A DNA stretch of 64,000 nt from Bacteroidales bacterium (GTDB lineage Bacteria > Bacteroidota > Bacteroidia > Bacteroidales > GCA-2748055): contig JAOZQY010000007.1 in the NCBI GenBank assembly GCA_029931975.1, positions 25,399 to 89,398 of the forward strand, in the 5' to 3' direction. The notes under the pieces were generated by a model. It was not told the DNA's origin and did no database searches. It saw only the letters and a program-made list of their open reading frames with translations. Positions 39,415 through 49,402 of the stretch are shown in pieces. Numbering within the stretch: the stretch's first letter is position 1; each line of letters opens with the position of its first letter. The translations under genes were made by a program, and so were the position numbers.

Positions 39415-39446
39415 ATTATAGCTCCTACAGAGCCTATTGCTGGCGG

Positions 39447-41381
39447 ATGGTAAAACTGACAAACAGAACGATTCTGGTACTTTTATTAGTGGTGGCGGCA
39501 ATAGTGCGCTTTTATAATTTCGCAGAGATTCCATTCACTCATGATGAGTTCAGTGCACTCTCACGTCTTCACTATGATACCTTTTCCACACTGATCAGGG
39601 AGGGTGTTATGCCTGATGGCCATCCGGCCGGAATCCAGGTCTTTCTGTACTACTGGGTCAGACTCTTTGGCTCAGAAGAGTGGATTGTGAAGCTTCCCTT
39701 TACCATCTTCGGCTTACTCTCTGTTTGGCTGGTATATAAAATTGCAGACAGGTGGTTCAATGAAACCACGGGGCTCTTATCTGCCGCTTTTTTTGCCACC
39801 ATGCAATTTACCGTAATGTACAGTCAGATCGCCCGGCCTTATATCAGCGGACTCTTTTTTAGCCTGCTGATGGTTTATTACTGGAGCAGTATCATTCTAA
39901 CTCCCGGGAAGCATTTTTACAGGAACAGCTTGTTTTTTGTAATCTCCGCCTCTCTTTGTAGCTATAACCACCACTTTAGTCTGCTCTTTGCCGTGCTGGT
40001 TGGAGCCAGTGGATTGTTCCTGGTCGATCGGAAATATATGCTCCGTTACATCATGGCGGGTCTTGCCATATTTGTGCTCTATATCCCCCATTTGAAGATC
40101 TTCTTCTACCAGCTTAGCATGGGGGGTGTGGGAGGATGGCTGGCCGCGCCAGAGAACGATTTTTTTGTCAACTACCTGGGATATATATTTAATTTTTCCA
40201 TCCTTAGTCTGGTCGTAGCACTATCGGTCATGCTCTTTGGGCTTAGCCGGAGAAACCGGCAAGAGCTCAATTACAAATATTATTTGCTCTTTTTTGTTTG
40301 GTTTTTGATCCCCTTGCTGACCGGTTTTTTCTATTCCAGATATGTAAATGCGGTACTGCAATTCTCGGTCTTAATTTTCAGCTTTACTTATCTGCTTTTC
40401 TTGCTGTTCGGACATATCAGGCCCCAAAAACCCATTATCAATCTGCTTCTGGTAATTGCAATACTCTTTGCCAATACCTTTTCACTGGTTTTTACCAGGG
40501 ATCATTATAAGCTGTTCTACCAGTCGCCCTACGAAGCCATGCTGATCGATTACCAGGAGGTTGGTCAGACGGATAGCAGTACCATCTCCATACTGGACAC
40601 CCATCACCGAAATTCGGCCTACTACAGCTCCAGGCTTGGAATAGATACTACCGGATTCAGGTGGTTCGATTCTTTTAAAGATGAGCATGAATTTAAGTGT
40701 TTCCTGGAGAATCAGAGTATGGATCATACAAGACTTTACCTGGGATCTCTCTCATCAATAAATCCTCTTGCGGTTCCCCTCATCCTTGATTATTACCCTA
40801 AAACTGAGTGGAGGAGAGATTATGCCGGAGCCACCTCCTATCTGTTTAGTCAGGAGATTGAGCAGGAGTCCTATTTGATCGGAAAGCTGGATTTTGAATC
40901 GGAGAGTCCAACGCATTGGACTTCCCTGGATCCTGAAAAGTGGAGCGATTCAATCAGTTTCTCGGGTAGTAATTCCTATCGAATGGACAGTGAAACAGAG
41001 TTTGGCCCAACCTTTTCGGCATATCTGGATGATATAGATCCTGGTGAGAATGATTTCATTGAGATATCGGCCAGGGTCAAAGGCAGTTTCAAATCCGGGA
41101 GTCAGCTTCTGGTTTCCTCCCTGGAGTCGAAGGGGGAGGGTGTCTACTGGGGAGGCACCCCCTTTGACAGTTTTGCACCCTGCAGTGACTCCGGCGATCA
41201 CTGGATCACCGTTCATCATGTATTGAAGTTATCAGATATGCACCTGAAGCATCGTAAGCTGCAATTCAAGGCCTATATCTGGAACAGGGGAGGCTCATCT
41301 TTCCTGGTGGATGATTTTCAAATCAAGCTTCGCCCAGGCAATCGGGTCATCTATGGCCTGAATAAGAACTTCAGGGACTAA
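39447..41381 (+). CDS. GT39-type membrane glycosyltransferase with C-terminal beta-sandwich domain
   Basis: FTHDEFSALSRLHYD acidic loop, multi-TM, C-terminal non-membrane LDFESESPTHW...FLVDDFQIKL. Confidence 0.8.
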   Translation: MVKLTNRTILVLLLVVAAIVRFYNFAEIPFTHDEFSALSRLHYDTFSTLIREGVMPDGHPAGIQVFLYYWVRLFGSEEWIVKLPFTIFGLLSVWLVYKIADRWFNETTGLLSAAFFATMQFTVMYSQIARPYISGLFFSLLMVYYWSSIILTPGKHFYRNSLFFVISASLCSYNHHFSLLFAVLVGASGLFLVDRKYMLRYIMAGLAIFVLYIPHLKIFFYQLSMGGVGGWLAAPENDFFVNYLGYIFNFSILSLVVALSVMLFGLSRRNRQELNYKYYLLFFVWFLIPLLTGFFYSRYVNAVLQFSVLIFSFTYLLFLLFGHIRPQKPIINLLLVIAILFANTFSLVFTRDHYKLFYQSPYEAMLIDYQEVGQTDSSTISILDTHHRNSAYYSSRLGIDTTGFRWFDSFKDEHEFKCFLENQSMDHTRLYLGSLSSINPLAVPLILDYYPKTEWRRDYAGATSYLFSQEIEQESYLIGKLDFESESPTHWTSLDPEKWSDSISFSGSNSYRMDSETEFGPTFSAYLDDIDPGENDFIEISARVKGSFKSGSQLLVSSLESKGEGVYWGGTPFDSFAPCSDSGDHWITVHHVLKLSDMHLKHRKLQFKAYIWNRGGSSFLVDDFQIKLRPGNRVIYGLNKNFRD

Positions 41382-41480
41382 AGGCAAAACACCGATGCTG
41401 CCAAGGGCATTGCCCTGGCCGAGTATGTGGCCATAGCCTACCTTTTGCATCAGTGATAAGTAATTGAGCTGAGGCAACAA

Positions 41481-41507
41481 AAAAGGGGCCCTTAAAGGCC
41501 CCCTTTA
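41481..41507. terminator. Hairpin terminator after GT39 gene
   Basis: AAAAGGGGCC CTTAAA GGCCCCCTTT. Confidence 0.65.
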
Positions 41508-41735
41508 GCTAACCACTTAAACCTAAAAAGAAATTTTACTGTATCACCCGTTAGTGAAATGTAAAAGGACGTAAGATTTGTTTTCAGCTTATTTATATCA
41601 TAATGTATGCCAAATTCAGCAAGTATTTCTAATCCAGCTCAATACAATTATTTTAACCTTTGAGTTTATTTAGAAAAGTGAACGTTTACGGGACTGGCCT
41701 GTTCGAAAATGGACGTTTTTAAAAAGTCTGCTTAA

Positions 41736-41765
41736 AGAAAAAGCCGGAGCATTCAGCCCCGGCTT
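41736..41765 (-). terminator. Rho-independent terminator downstream of the DUF2147 gene
   Basis: AAGCCGG...CCGGCTT with T-run on the minus strand. Confidence 0.7.
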
Positions 41766-41801
41766 CTCATCATTTTTTAACCGGGCACTAAGCACCAGGC
41801 A

Positions 41802-42245
41802 CTATTTCCGAGTCCAGATGGTTTTACGACCCAGCGCCTTGATTCCGGCTACATAACCCTTGAGGTAAAGCTTGTTAAAATCTCCGTCCTCGAACCAGGC
41901 ATAACAGTCATAGGTTTTGCCGTTCTCGGGATCATAAATGGAGCCCTCTTCCCACTTTTTCTTCTTGGTGTCGTATTTGAAGTTCTTAACAATGGCAAGG
42001 CCCAGGAGGGGGCGCTTGGCCAGTTTCGGATCGGAATTCTCCTTGTCAACTTTAGGTTTGCCATCCTCATTGGGTTCATCCAGCCAGTTGATCTTTCCCA
42101 GATATAAGCCATCAGCTCCCTTGGTGATCTCGATGGTTGAGGTCTTCTCGTCGTTGTACCATGTTCCCTCTATTTTATTGGCCTGCGCATGCAGGAAGAG
42201 AGGAATGAACAGCATGGTGATGGCGGTAAACAAATACTTTTTCAT
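41802..42245 (-). CDS. DUF2147 family secreted protein
   Basis: EGTWYNDEKTSTIEITKGADGLYLGKINWL...LGLAIVKNFKYD. Confidence 0.85.
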   Translation of the reverse strand: MKKYLFTAITMLFIPLFLHAQANKIEGTWYNDEKTSTIEITKGADGLYLGKINWLDEPNEDGKPKVDKENSDPKLAKRPLLGLAIVKNFKYDTKKKKWEEGSIYDPENGKTYDCYAWFEDGDFNKLYLKGYVAGIKALGRKTIWTRK

Positions 42246-42284
42246 GTTAGTAATTTTAAATTTGAGTTTGAAAAAATAGTGAAT

Positions 42285-44540
42285 TCATCGGTCAGTACCA
42301 ACTGGAAGGCGAAAATTATCCAGTAAGTGATCTCCATTCTTATGGCGGATCATTACCCTGGAGTCCTTTGATTTCACTAAAAGGTCGTCCACGGTGATAT
42401 ATTTTCCCCTGATTGTAAGTTGGTATGTTGTTCCCGGTTCAGGAGCAAATTCTTTGCTGATCCGAACCCACATGCCATCCACATTGTGTATCTCGCGGGA
42501 ATTTATCTTTTCTTTGTGGATCAGCTTGTTATCCTTATCCCATTGCCATAGTTCCGGTGTGGGCATATTGTCTGTACGGTGGTCCAAATAGAGCCAGAAG
42601 GAGAGTTCCAACACTGAATCTGAAAAGCGTTCATATAGCTTCTCATTGAACAACTCCACACTGCCCTTTTTCAGATATAGCGAACCCTTGCCTGTAAATG
42701 AGCGCTCAGAAGAAATATCTTCAAAATCCTGGTAGATCACTTGATCGGGGTCCAGATTTTCTTCCAGGGTATCTGCCATGGTAATCCATGAGTCCCATCC
42801 CTGGTTGAAGGCCTGGACGGGTAGTGTGGCAAGAGAAAACCTTGAGCCCGTCCAGAAAACCTCGGCACGGGCAAGCAAGTCCGATTCCCGGTTGTTTAGT
42901 TCCTGTGGAGCTATCACCAGCAGAATGTCCCTGTCATTCATATCCTTCACCCGCTGTTTGTAGATGCTACTGTCGGCCAGCAACTGGATGGAACTCATGG
43001 CATGGGCATAGGAGAGACGGGGCGAGAAACTCTGGATAATTGGAATACCGGTCTGATCGCTGCATCTCATAGCTTCAGAAAAAGCACCCAGACCTTTTTC
43101 AAACTGAAGTTTATCACCACAGGTGTTAGCAAAGGGCAGGAAAAATATTCCCTGGAATTCCTCTGCATTCTTTCCGGCCTCTCCAAGAATGGCCTGGACA
43201 TCTCCCCCGCTTGTGCTCAGTATATCGTTCTTATTGAAGATTCTTTTGGTGCTGGATCGTATCATGGATGCAGACTCTATTCCCCAATAAGCTAGTATGA
43301 TTAACAGCAGAGCCAGGGCTGGGGTTCCATATCCCTTTTTTCGTGCTATCCGGTAGAGGTAATACAGATAGGTAGCTGTAAATACAGTGAATACATAATA
43401 AAAAATCCAGGAGAAGCGGCCCAGGCACCTGAACTGCTTCAGGGGGGGCAGGATATTCGTCAGAAAACCAAGTCCCCATTTAAAGGGGATGCACATGGAG
43501 AAGATCAGTACAATGACCGATGCAGCCAGGTAGAGATTCAGATCTCTGTTGGGAAAATACGATTTAGCGGCGGGTCGTTTTCGCCCTGCCAGTTGAAGGA
43601 TTAAAGTCAACAGAAAGGAGAGTGCCAGCAAGGTGGCAGGAAGACCCACATAGGCACGTCCTTCCCACTTGTAGCTAATATCGAAAATTCCCCTGCTCAG
43701 CTCCTGGAGAGTTGATCCGGGGGGCAGGAAGATACTGAACAGATTGGAATGGAAGATGAAAAATCCCCAGGGATTGTCGGGCCGGTCATCCACCCAGTCT
43801 GTAATGCCTGCCAGGCCTCTTACAAGTAGCAGGGGAAGAATGGCAATCAGAAGAAGATGTGCTCCCTCAGCCAGATAGCCCTTTAGGTTTTGTCGATGAT
43901 TCCAGAGCTGGACCAGGAAAATGGCCATGGGAAAGATGGCCAGGAAGGCGGCATAGTAGGCAGAGGTGAAGCCACCCACAAGGGCCGTGATCAGGAGCAG
44001 AAGAGTCCACCAGGCCTTTTTTGTAGCTTCGTGCCAGCAGATCAGCAGGTACCAGAAGAGTGGAATAAAAAAGGCATAGACCATCTCGAAATGTCCCCCG
44101 AGCCGGTCCACCTGCGGACTCATGAAAAGGATGATCAGGGAGACCACTGCTGCATACCAGGGGGGTAGTGAGAATTTTCGCAGCACCAGGTAGATAAACG
44201 GAATGGCAAAGAGCAGGGAAAAGATCATGCTCAGGTTCAGGATTCCAACCCCTTTGTCAGCCAGGGGATAGATTCTGTCCAGGCCCTTAATCACCTGCAC
44301 ATAGAGGGGATGGGAGTTGATATACTGCAGGTGATCACCATAGGGATAGTTGATTCCCTCGTGAGCGATTCCTTCATCATACTTCAGGTAGTAGCTAAAG
44401 TTATAATAGCTTTTCACTGCGTCGCCGGAAGAAGAAAAGAGGTAGGAGTTTGGATTGACAATCACCTTGCCGAAAATTGCTACCAGGATCAGTAATCCGA
44501 CGCCCAGGATGGCAATCAGTGCGATTGTATTTTTCTTCAT
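42285..44540 (-). CDS. Large multi-TM glycosyltransferase-like protein with C-terminal beta-sandwich
   Basis: About 11 TMs then soluble C-terminus VIYQDFEDISSERSFTGKGSLYL...TVDDLLVKSKD. Confidence 0.65.
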   Translation of the reverse strand: MKKNTIALIAILGVGLLILVAIFGKVIVNPNSYLFSSSGDAVKSYYNFSYYLKYDEGIAHEGINYPYGDHLQYINSHPLYVQVIKGLDRIYPLADKGVGILNLSMIFSLLFAIPFIYLVLRKFSLPPWYAAVVSLIILFMSPQVDRLGGHFEMVYAFFIPLFWYLLICWHEATKKAWWTLLLLITALVGGFTSAYYAAFLAIFPMAIFLVQLWNHRQNLKGYLAEGAHLLLIAILPLLLVRGLAGITDWVDDRPDNPWGFFIFHSNLFSIFLPPGSTLQELSRGIFDISYKWEGRAYVGLPATLLALSFLLTLILQLAGRKRPAAKSYFPNRDLNLYLAASVIVLIFSMCIPFKWGLGFLTNILPPLKQFRCLGRFSWIFYYVFTVFTATYLYYLYRIARKKGYGTPALALLLIILAYWGIESASMIRSSTKRIFNKNDILSTSGGDVQAILGEAGKNAEEFQGIFFLPFANTCGDKLQFEKGLGAFSEAMRCSDQTGIPIIQSFSPRLSYAHAMSSIQLLADSSIYKQRVKDMNDRDILLVIAPQELNNRESDLLARAEVFWTGSRFSLATLPVQAFNQGWDSWITMADTLEENLDPDQVIYQDFEDISSERSFTGKGSLYLKKGSVELFNEKLYERFSDSVLELSFWLYLDHRTDNMPTPELWQWDKDNKLIHKEKINSREIHNVDGMWVRISKEFAPEPGTTYQLTIRGKYITVDDLLVKSKDSRVMIRHKNGDHLLDNFRLPVGTDR

Positions 44541-44611
44541 AAATCAATCTCTTAAGCGACCGGAAATATAGCAAAATTTGGTTACTTTATGGGATCATAA
44601 TCAAGCAGGTA

Positions 44612-45568
44612 ATGGCGATGGAGAAAGTGTCTTTTGTGGTTCCGTTATTTAACGAAAAGGAGAATATTGAATCTTTATGCAATGCCATAAGTTCGGCTAT
44701 GGATGCCACTCCCTACTCCTTTGAGATGATACTGGTGAATGATGGTAGTGTGGATCAAACCTGGGCCGAGATCACCAGGGTTTCGGCTGATTATAAGACT
44801 CTTGTGGCCATTGACCTGATCACCAATTATGGTCAGAGCTCGGCTCTGTCCGCAGGAATTGATCAGGCCGATGGTGAGTTGATTGTGCTGATGGACGGAG
44901 ATATGCAGAACGATCCGGCCGATGTTCCCATGATGATCGATAAACTGAAGGAGACCGATAGTGATGTGGTCTCCGGTGAGCGTGTTCACCGAAAGGATAA
45001 AGCCATCTCCAGGAGGCTTCCAAGCCGGATTGCCAATTTTTTCATTCGATTAATCACCGGAGTTAAGCTAAGGGATTACGGCTGTGCTCTGAGGGTTTTC
45101 AAGAGCGATGTCGCCAGGAACCTGGGGCTTTATGGCGAGTTGCATCGCTTTATTCCAGTGCTGGCCGTGCTCCAGGGTGCCCAGATGGTTCAGGTCCCCG
45201 TGCGACACCACTCCCGCAAATTTGGCAAATCCAAGTACGGTATGGGTCGTACTTTCCGGGTGATCAGTGACCTGTTCCTGATCGTGTTCTTTAAAAGGTA
45301 CCAGAACCGCCCCATTCACTTTTTTGGTACCCTGGGAATCCTCACTTTTGGTGCTGGCGCCGTGATTAACCTCTACTTTTTTATATTGAAATTGCTGGGT
45401 AACGATATCTGGGGGAAGCCCTTGTTGCTACTGGGATTTATGCTTTTTATCGGGGGAATCCAGATCATTACCATCGGAATCATTGCGGAGATATTGATGC
45501 GGACCTATTATGAGTCGCAGCAAAAGAAACCGTACCGGGTGAAACGAATCATCAAAAGTGAAGATTAA
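44612..45568 (+). CDS. Glycosyltransferase family 2 (DPM1/ArnC-like, two C-terminal TMs)
   Basis: VSFVVPLFNEKENIESLCNAI; LVNDGSVDQTW; MDGDMQNDPADVPMMI. Confidence 0.92.
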   Translation: MAMEKVSFVVPLFNEKENIESLCNAISSAMDATPYSFEMILVNDGSVDQTWAEITRVSADYKTLVAIDLITNYGQSSALSAGIDQADGELIVLMDGDMQNDPADVPMMIDKLKETDSDVVSGERVHRKDKAISRRLPSRIANFFIRLITGVKLRDYGCALRVFKSDVARNLGLYGELHRFIPVLAVLQGAQMVQVPVRHHSRKFGKSKYGMGRTFRVISDLFLIVFFKRYQNRPIHFFGTLGILTFGAGAVINLYFFILKLLGNDIWGKPLLLLGFMLFIGGIQIITIGIIAEILMRTYYESQQKKPYRVKRIIKSED

Positions 45569-46418
45569 ACTGCCCCCTTTTGTCAAAGTACTGTTGAAGC
45601 TGGCGTTTACCCTTACTGCCCTCATATATGTATTTTCAAAGATTGAGCTGAAGCAGCTTATGGAAACCATTGCCCAGTCTAATCTCCTGTATCTTATGGG
45701 GGCATTGATCCTCTTTGTGCTCTCCAAGATGGTTTCATCTCTACGGTTCAACAGGTACCTGGGGACCATTGAGATCTGTCTTTCAGAAAAGGCAAATATG
45801 AAACTCTACCTTCTGGGCATGTACTACAACCTGTTTCTTCCTGGTGGAATAGGGGGCGACGGATATAAGATCTATTTGCTGAACAAGCGCTACGATGTGG
45901 CAACCCGGAAGATATTCTGGGCAGTAATGATGGACCGGATTATCGGGGTGCTGGCGCTTTTTTGTATGGCAGTTGTGCTCTTCTGTTTTGTTCCGGGAAT
46001 GGAGAAATTCGCCTGGTTCGCCTGGATACTTATACCGCTGGCTGTTCTGTTTACTTTTCTGTTAAGCAAACGCTTTTTTCCCTATTTGCTAAGCGTGTTC
46101 CGGATTACCAATCTCCAATCCCTGGTGGTTCAATTGTTTCAACTGCTATCCGCACTGCTGATCCTGCTTTCTTTGAAGGTGCAGGGCAACCTCGAGAGTT
46201 ATCTGTTTATCTTCCTGGTCTCCTCCATTGTGGCTGTGCTGCCACTTACCATTGGTGGTCTCGGTTCCAGGGAGTTTACATTTATGCTTGGGGCCCAGTG
46301 GCTGGGGCTTGATTTGAATCTCTCCATCGCATTGAGTTTCATCTTCTACCTGATCACCGCATTTACATCTATTTGGGGAATCATTTACAGCATTGGAGGA
46401 GTTAAGCTGGACGAGTAG
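45558..46418 (+). CDS. Lysylphosphatidylglycerol synthase-like TM (UPF0104) protein
   Basis: Multi-TM; MYYNLFLPGGIGGDGYKIYLLNKR; TIGGLGSREF. Confidence 0.85.
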   Translation: MKIKLPPFVKVLLKLAFTLTALIYVFSKIELKQLMETIAQSNLLYLMGALILFVLSKMVSSLRFNRYLGTIEICLSEKANMKLYLLGMYYNLFLPGGIGGDGYKIYLLNKRYDVATRKIFWAVMMDRIIGVLALFCMAVVLFCFVPGMEKFAWFAWILIPLAVLFTFLLSKRFFPYLLSVFRITNLQSLVVQLFQLLSALLILLSLKVQGNLESYLFIFLVSSIVAVLPLTIGGLGSREFTFMLGAQWLGLDLNLSIALSFIFYLITAFTSIWGIIYSIGGVKLDE

Positions 46419-46429
46419 TGTGTTCGGAT

Positions 46430-46936
46430 TCAGACCCTTACAAACTCCGTATAGCTGTACTTAAACTGGTTGCCTTCACCCGCTTCCACTTCCTCTGACT
46501 GAACCTCTTTCCACTGGCTGAAGTTTATTTCAGGAAAAAAGGTGTCGGCTTCAAAGGAGGCATGAACCCGGGTCAGATATAGTTTCCCGGCAATGGGAAG
46601 GAACTGGCTGTAGACCATGCCCCCGCCAATGACAAAACACTCTTCATCGCTTCCGGCCAGTTGTATTGCCTCTTCAATGGATCCTGCCATTTCACAAGAG
46701 TCGAATACTTCGCCCGGCTTATCAGAGATGACGATATGTCTGCGATTAGGCAGGGCGCCATTGGGCAGTGAGAGGAAGGTGTTGCGCCCCATGATCAGGG
46801 CATGTCCTGTGGTCAGTTTTTTAAAACGTTTCAGGTCGTCCGACAGGTGCCAGAGCAATTTGTTGTCTTTACCGATGGCCCGGTTTTGGGCGATGGCCAC
46901 AATGATGGAGATATTTTTCAGGATTTTTGCTTCCAT
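46430..46936 (-). CDS. folA: Dihydrofolate reductase
   Basis: IVAIAQNRAIGKDNKLLWHLSDDLKRFKKLTTGHALIMGRNTFLSLP. Confidence 0.96.
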   Translation of the reverse strand: MEAKILKNISIIVAIAQNRAIGKDNKLLWHLSDDLKRFKKLTTGHALIMGRNTFLSLPNGALPNRRHIVISDKPGEVFDSCEMAGSIEEAIQLAGSDEECFVIGGGMVYSQFLPIAGKLYLTRVHASFEADTFFPEINFSQWKEVQSEEVEAGEGNQFKYSYTEFVRV

Positions 46937-46939
46937 AAA

Positions 46940-47734
46940 TTATACGGAGATGGCCCCCTTAATATGGGGATGAGGATCGTAGTTTTCGACGCTGAAATCT
47001 TCAAAACGGAAATTGCTTATGGAGAGAATCTCGGGATTAATTTTTACAGTGGGAAGCGATTTGGGCTCTCGACTTAGCTGCAACTTCATCTGCTCTTCAT
47101 GGTTCAGGTAGATATGGGCATCCCCCAGCGTATGGATGAACTCACCGGGCTTGAGGCCGGTAACCTGAGCCATCATCATCAGCAGGAAGGAATAGGAAGC
47201 GATATTAAAAGGAACTCCCAGGAAGATATCTGCGCTGCGTTGGTAAAGCTGACACGATAGTTTCCCTTCGGCCACATAGAATTGAAAGAGAATATGGCAG
47301 GGTGGCAGAGCCATATGATCCAGATCCCCCACGTTCCAGGCGCTTACAATGTGCCTTCTTGAATCGGGATTGTTTTGTATGGAATCAATGACCTGGCTTA
47401 TCTGGTCGATATGCTTTCCGTGAGGTGTGGGCCAGCTTCGCCACTGGTAGCCGTATATATGACCCAGCTCTCCGTTTTCATCTGCCCACTCGTTCCAGAT
47501 CCGTACTCCATTTTCATTGAGGTACTTTGTATTGGTGTCGCCAGCCAGAAACCAGAGCAGTTCATGAATGATCGATTTCAGGTGAAGTTTTTTGGTAGTT
47601 ATCAGCGGAAAACCATTCTCCAGGTTAAAGCGCATCTGGTAGCCAAATGTGCTGATGGTACCGGTGCCGGTCCGGTCCTTCTTCCGGGTGCCATGCTCAA
47701 GTACATGTGTAAGTAAATCAAGATACTGCTTCAT
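46940..47734 (-). CDS. thyA: Thymidylate synthase
   Basis: [48 protein letters not shown]; start moved in from 47806. Confidence 0.97.
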   Translation of the reverse strand: MKQYLDLLTHVLEHGTRKKDRTGTGTISTFGYQMRFNLENGFPLITTKKLHLKSIIHELLWFLAGDTNTKYLNENGVRIWNEWADENGELGHIYGYQWRSWPTPHGKHIDQISQVIDSIQNNPDSRRHIVSAWNVGDLDHMALPPCHILFQFYVAEGKLSCQLYQRSADIFLGVPFNIASYSFLLMMMAQVTGLKPGEFIHTLGDAHIYLNHEEQMKLQLSREPKSLPTVKINPEILSISNFRFEDFSVENYDPHPHIKGAISV

Positions 47735-47858
47735 AATCTCCTCCGCTCCAATGGCTGGTAAAAGTACCCAAACAAGCCTTGAAATCAAAAGAATAATTAT
47801 CAACATCTGTACCTAATAACTTCCCCTCTCCAGTACCAATAAATCATTATATTTACAG

Positions 47859-48980
47859 GTGAATATGGCATCAAAAATCTGGTATACACCCCGTTCCCTG
47901 CTTGTTGTGGCAGGAGTTGTTCTCCTGGGACTTCTGGTATGGCGTTTTTCCAGTATTGTGGCCTATATCCTGATCGCCTCAGTGCTCTCACTGATCGCCC
48001 GGCCTCTGGTCCGTTTGCTTGGCAGAATCAGGATAGGAAGGTGGCAGATCCCTGCTTCACTCAGGGCACTGATCACTTTACTTACCATATGGACCTTTTT
48101 TTTCAGCTTTTTCAGAATTTTTATTCCCCTGGTAGCCGGTGAGGCTCAGGAGCTTTCCAATATTGATACTGCCCTTGTCATCGAGGCATTTGAAGATCCC
48201 ATTCAAGGGATAGAAGTTTGGTATAATAAGATGAACCTGGGGGGTGAGGCTGGCCTGTCGCTAAGCGAAAATCTGCAGGGAGGATTGGCATCAGTTTTAA
48301 ATATTGATGTAATCACCGACCTGATAGCCACGCTTGCCTCCATCCTGGGCAATTTTGCATGGGCTATTTTTGCAATCTCATTTATCACCTTTTTCCTGCT
48401 CAGGGAGGAAAAGTTGATTACCAGTTATATAATGACAGTAGTTCCAGAGAAAAAGGTGGAGGCTTTCAGCCACGCCCTGGAATCGGTCAAGCACCTGCTC
48501 AGGCGCTATTTTGTCGGGATCTTGCTGCAGATGATTGGGATTCTTACTATGGTAACGCTGGGAATGACCATTGTGGGGGTGGGTTTCAGGCATGGGGTGG
48601 TGATAGGATTGGTGGCCGCAGTATTGAATATTATTCCTTACCTGGGACCCTGGATAGGAGCAGCCCTTGGGATCATCCTTGGAGTAGCAACCCACCTGGA
48701 CCTTGACTTTGCCACCCAGTTGCTGCCCCTTATGGCTTATATGATGCTGGTGTTTGTGATTACCCAGCTCACCGATAACATGGTTTTTCAACCGGTGATT
48801 TTTGGGACCAGTGTATATGCCCATCCAATTGAGATTTTTATAGTCATCATGATGGCAGGAAGCCTGGCCGGAATTGTAGGGATGATCCTTGCCATTCCCA
48901 CTTATACAGTGATAAGGGTATTCGCCAAAGAATTTTTTAATAACTTTAGAGTGGTCCAGAAGCTGACCGAAAAGATATGA
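47859..48980 (+). CDS. AI-2E family transporter
   Basis: Multi-TM; ILNIIPYLGPWIGAALGIILG; VFQPVIFGTSVYAHPIEIFIVIMMAGSLAGIVGMILAIP. Confidence 0.9.
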   Translation: MNMASKIWYTPRSLLVVAGVVLLGLLVWRFSSIVAYILIASVLSLIARPLVRLLGRIRIGRWQIPASLRALITLLTIWTFFFSFFRIFIPLVAGEAQELSNIDTALVIEAFEDPIQGIEVWYNKMNLGGEAGLSLSENLQGGLASVLNIDVITDLIATLASILGNFAWAIFAISFITFFLLREEKLITSYIMTVVPEKKVEAFSHALESVKHLLRRYFVGILLQMIGILTMVTLGMTIVGVGFRHGVVIGLVAAVLNIIPYLGPWIGAALGIILGVATHLDLDFATQLLPLMAYMMLVFVITQLTDNMVFQPVIFGTSVYAHPIEIFIVIMMAGSLAGIVGMILAIPTYTVIRVFAKEFFNNFRVVQKLTEKI

Positions 48981-49402
48981 CCATTACCAGATCTATTGCC
49001 ATTATATGCCTGTGTTGTCTCCAGTTTCCACGTCTGGCTGGACAGCAGGGAGATACTTCTTCGGATGCTGTAAATCTTTCGGATCCGCACTCGCTTATTA
49101 TTGAAACTGTGTTGTATGATTCCATCACTGGAGAACTGGATGTTCCCAATGTATTTACTCCCAATGGTGACCAGGTCAATGATAATTTTGAAGTGAGCAC
49201 CGATGGAACCACTGTTTATGAGTTTTCGGTGTTTACCCGGACAGGCACCCGCATTTACCACTCCCTTTCTCCTCGAATATTCTGGGACGGGAACAGCCTG
49301 GATGGCATCGAATTAAAAGAGGGAGTTTATTACTATGTGATTGAAGAAGAGGGGGGAAGCGATCCCTTCGAGAAAGCCGGGTTTATGTACCTTTTTCGAT
49401 AA
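48977..49402 (+). CDS. Minimal secreted protein consisting mainly of a gliding-motility/T9SS type B C-terminal domain
   Basis: Signal peptide, then VPNVFTPNGDQVNDNFEVS...FTRTGTRIYHS...WDGNSLDGIELKEGVYYYVI; 141 aa. Confidence 0.8.
   Translation: MTITRSIAIICLCCLQFPRLAGQQGDTSSDAVNLSDPHSLIIETVLYDSITGELDVPNVFTPNGDQVNDNFEVSTDGTTVYEFSVFTRTGTRIYHSLSPRIFWDGNSLDGIELKEGVYYYVIEEEGGSDPFEKAGFMYLFR

Noticed and set aside
33092-39446. Integrated phage or mobile element at tRNA-His
   Set aside because: No integrase, transposase, phage structural genes or duplicated tRNA 3' end found.
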